Source: Pelargonium nanum
Taxonomy: Eukaryota; Streptophyta; Magnoliopsida; Geraniales; Geraniaceae
Length of the DNA stretch: 64,000 nucleotides
Direction of reading: 5' to 3'
NCBI GenBank assembly: GCA_036897485.1
Contig: JAYMTF010000026.1
Coordinates: forward strand, 1 to 64,000
Of this stretch, positions 62,366 to 64,000 are shown piece after piece. The notes under the pieces were generated by a model. The model did no database searches. It was not told where the DNA came from and was given only the letters and a program-made list of their open reading frames with translations. The position numbers and the translations under genes were made by a program. Each line of letters opens with the position of its first letter. Position 1 is the first letter of the stretch.

Positions 62366-64000
62366 CTTGAGTCCTTAGATCAAGATACTAATTTATATTA
62401 GTGGAACGATTAATGCTCTTATGCTAAATATTGTGGAATCCGTTTCGATAGGGACGATTCTTGGGTAAGGAGAGGCTCCTTAAGAAAGTAGCAGAAAAAA
62501 CCAAGATAAAGCAGAGAGCAACTTACTCACTCAATCTCTTTCTTTTCCAATTAGACGAATTTACACTACTCGGATACTTTGTAATAAACGGGAGCGAAAG
62601 CACCTATAGTAAGATTCGTGGTAAAACCCCGATTGGGGCTTATTCTGTACCTTTTGTATCCTTGTTTTAGACGGTATTCGATTGGTAAGATAGAAGTTGA
62701 TTCCTAAATTTTAGTATTGAAAGGGTTGACATCCTTTTTATATATTTTATGATGGAAAAGAATTACGTAAGTGTCATTTCTATCTCTCTACTTATGAAAT
62801 AGGAGCTGTCTTATATATATATTATAACTAATAGTTATTACCTTTTACTTGCTCAAATTCGTAAAGTACCCTTTACTTTAAAGTACTCTGTATTCTGATG
62901 ATTTTTGGCTCGCATTTGTATAACTTTACTAAGTCACGTATTCGCGAAGCCCTACCACTAATCTATTGATTACTCATTTGTAAAGCTCACTTGACCCAAA
63001 CTATAAATATATAACTAAGAAACTCGACGCTGCCCATGTATTGAATGAAGGCTTTTCTTATAATAGGATATTAACGTCGGCTATTTTTCCTTTCTTTACA
63101 AGGCCCCTACTTTGGCAAAAAAGGGGGTTTGACTTATATAGATCCATGATTAAAAAATAGAGATTCGTTGGGTAAATAAGAAATCCGGCTTTTGTGTTCC
63201 CATTAAATGATATTCCTTTTAGGAGCTTGTTGTCCTAGTATTTTATTCATAAGATAGGTCCAGAGCCTGAACAAAAGGAAAAATTTGTATTTACTTGAGG
63301 ATCCCTAGGTTTTATTACGTTGTTTCATAGTGTTGACGAATTTTTGCCGTTTTGCTGTAATGGTCATATAATGCTGTAAATTTCTAAGGAGTTACTAAAA
63401 AGCAAGATAAATCAGATAAGGATCCTGCAAGAAGTGTTCGAGTATACATATCTTCTTATAAAAGTATCCATTAGAATTCAGCTAGGATATATCTAAACTG
63501 AGAATACTAGGTCTTAATAGATTCTTTTCCCTAAAACCGAGAGGAGGCACATAAACATAATTTAAATTTTCTTATAAAATAAGGCTAAGTCTTGCGTAAC
63601 GAATGAGTAAAGAGAGTTTATTTTGTCCTTATCCTGCAAAAAGTTTCATTAACTGGTGAAGATCTTTTAAACCTGGCATCCATATATACCCCATATAGTA
63701 ATTCACAAGAATTCATAAGCAATATTTACTAGAAAAAAAGCAAGAGTTTGAATCCCCATCTATAACGTAGCTGTATAAAAGGGACCTCTTGTTCATAAAC
63801 TTTTGTTAGATACCAAGATTAAAGGAAACCCCTTATTTATCTTGAATACCGTAAATAGTTTTTTGTTTGGTGTTAGAAAAAGTACGATTCTCTTTTATTG
63901 CGACTATTCCTACGAAAGTGTTTCAGAGTAGAACGAGAATAAAGAGCTAGAGAAGCCATAAAAGCGCTCAAGTTATAAACTAGAGAGTCTGCGGGGTTAC
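62366..64000. other. gene-free AT-rich block to window end
   Basis: No gene. One 69-codon ORF (62461-62670, +, opened by a TTG) resembles nothing known. A (TA)n tract lies near 62812-62824. GGATCC occurs at 63299 and 63420. The block continues past the window edge, so its far boundary is unknown. Confidence 0.5.

Noticed and set aside
1256-64000. CRISPR array, bacterial operons, promoters or riboswitches
   Set aside because: No regularly spaced direct repeats, no adjacent coding genes, and the flank is plant nuclear DNA. Isolated tataat- or ttgaca-like strings are uninformative at this AT content.
1256-64000. Intact plastid or mitochondrial genes, rRNA or group II intron domain V
   Set aside because: I searched for familiar organellar gene strings and the domain V signature by eye and found none, so organellar ancestry stays an inference from word usage and tRNA-like relics only.

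Overview
The first ~1.25 kb reads as ordinary plant nuclear DNA. It holds a GC-rich 77-bp tandem repeat, a complete Mutator-type MITE with a 9-bp target-site duplication, the end of an unclassified plant repeat, and the decayed, 5'-truncated 3' end of a plant L1-type LINE (C-terminal RNase H-like domain, minus strand). The organism is therefore most likely a flowering plant.

From about 1,240-1,260 to the end (~62.7 kb) the sequence changes character. It is roughly one-third GC (estimate from sampled lines) and fairly uniform. No protein-coding gene is recognisable on either strand: the longest six-frame ORF is 89 codons, and the others match the short-ORF background expected of AT-rich non-coding DNA. 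I recognise no rRNA, no intact tRNA, no organellar gene, no plant TE protein domain and no CRISPR.

Three weak kinds of structure stand out inside the block. (1) There are about ten scattered, mutually different tRNA-like relics on both strands. They keep the internal D-arm and T-arm grammar (gagc, ggttcgaatcc or ggttcaagtcc), but none forms a full cloverleaf; the best is at 24083-24156. (2) Short G-run/C-run motifs of the form GG-(2-4 nt)-CC are very frequent, including at least 22 GGATCC sites where about 5 are expected. (3) There is one long perfect inverted repeat (15-bp arms, 24-nt loop) at 49330-49383, plus a handful of 10-12 bp tandem micro-duplications. A few GC-richer patches (about 2500-3030, 9220-9380 and 53020-53430) have the word usage of plant mitochondrial intergenic DNA.

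The most economical reading is a nuclear scaffold whose right-hand part is old, gene-free DNA of possible organellar (mitochondrial-like) ancestry, or else a foreign, mis-joined or artificial block attached at ~1.25 kb. The sequence alone does not decide between these. No working gene system is supported, and I did not find a convincing new biological system. The tRNA-like relics and the 15-bp hairpin are the signals most worth testing.
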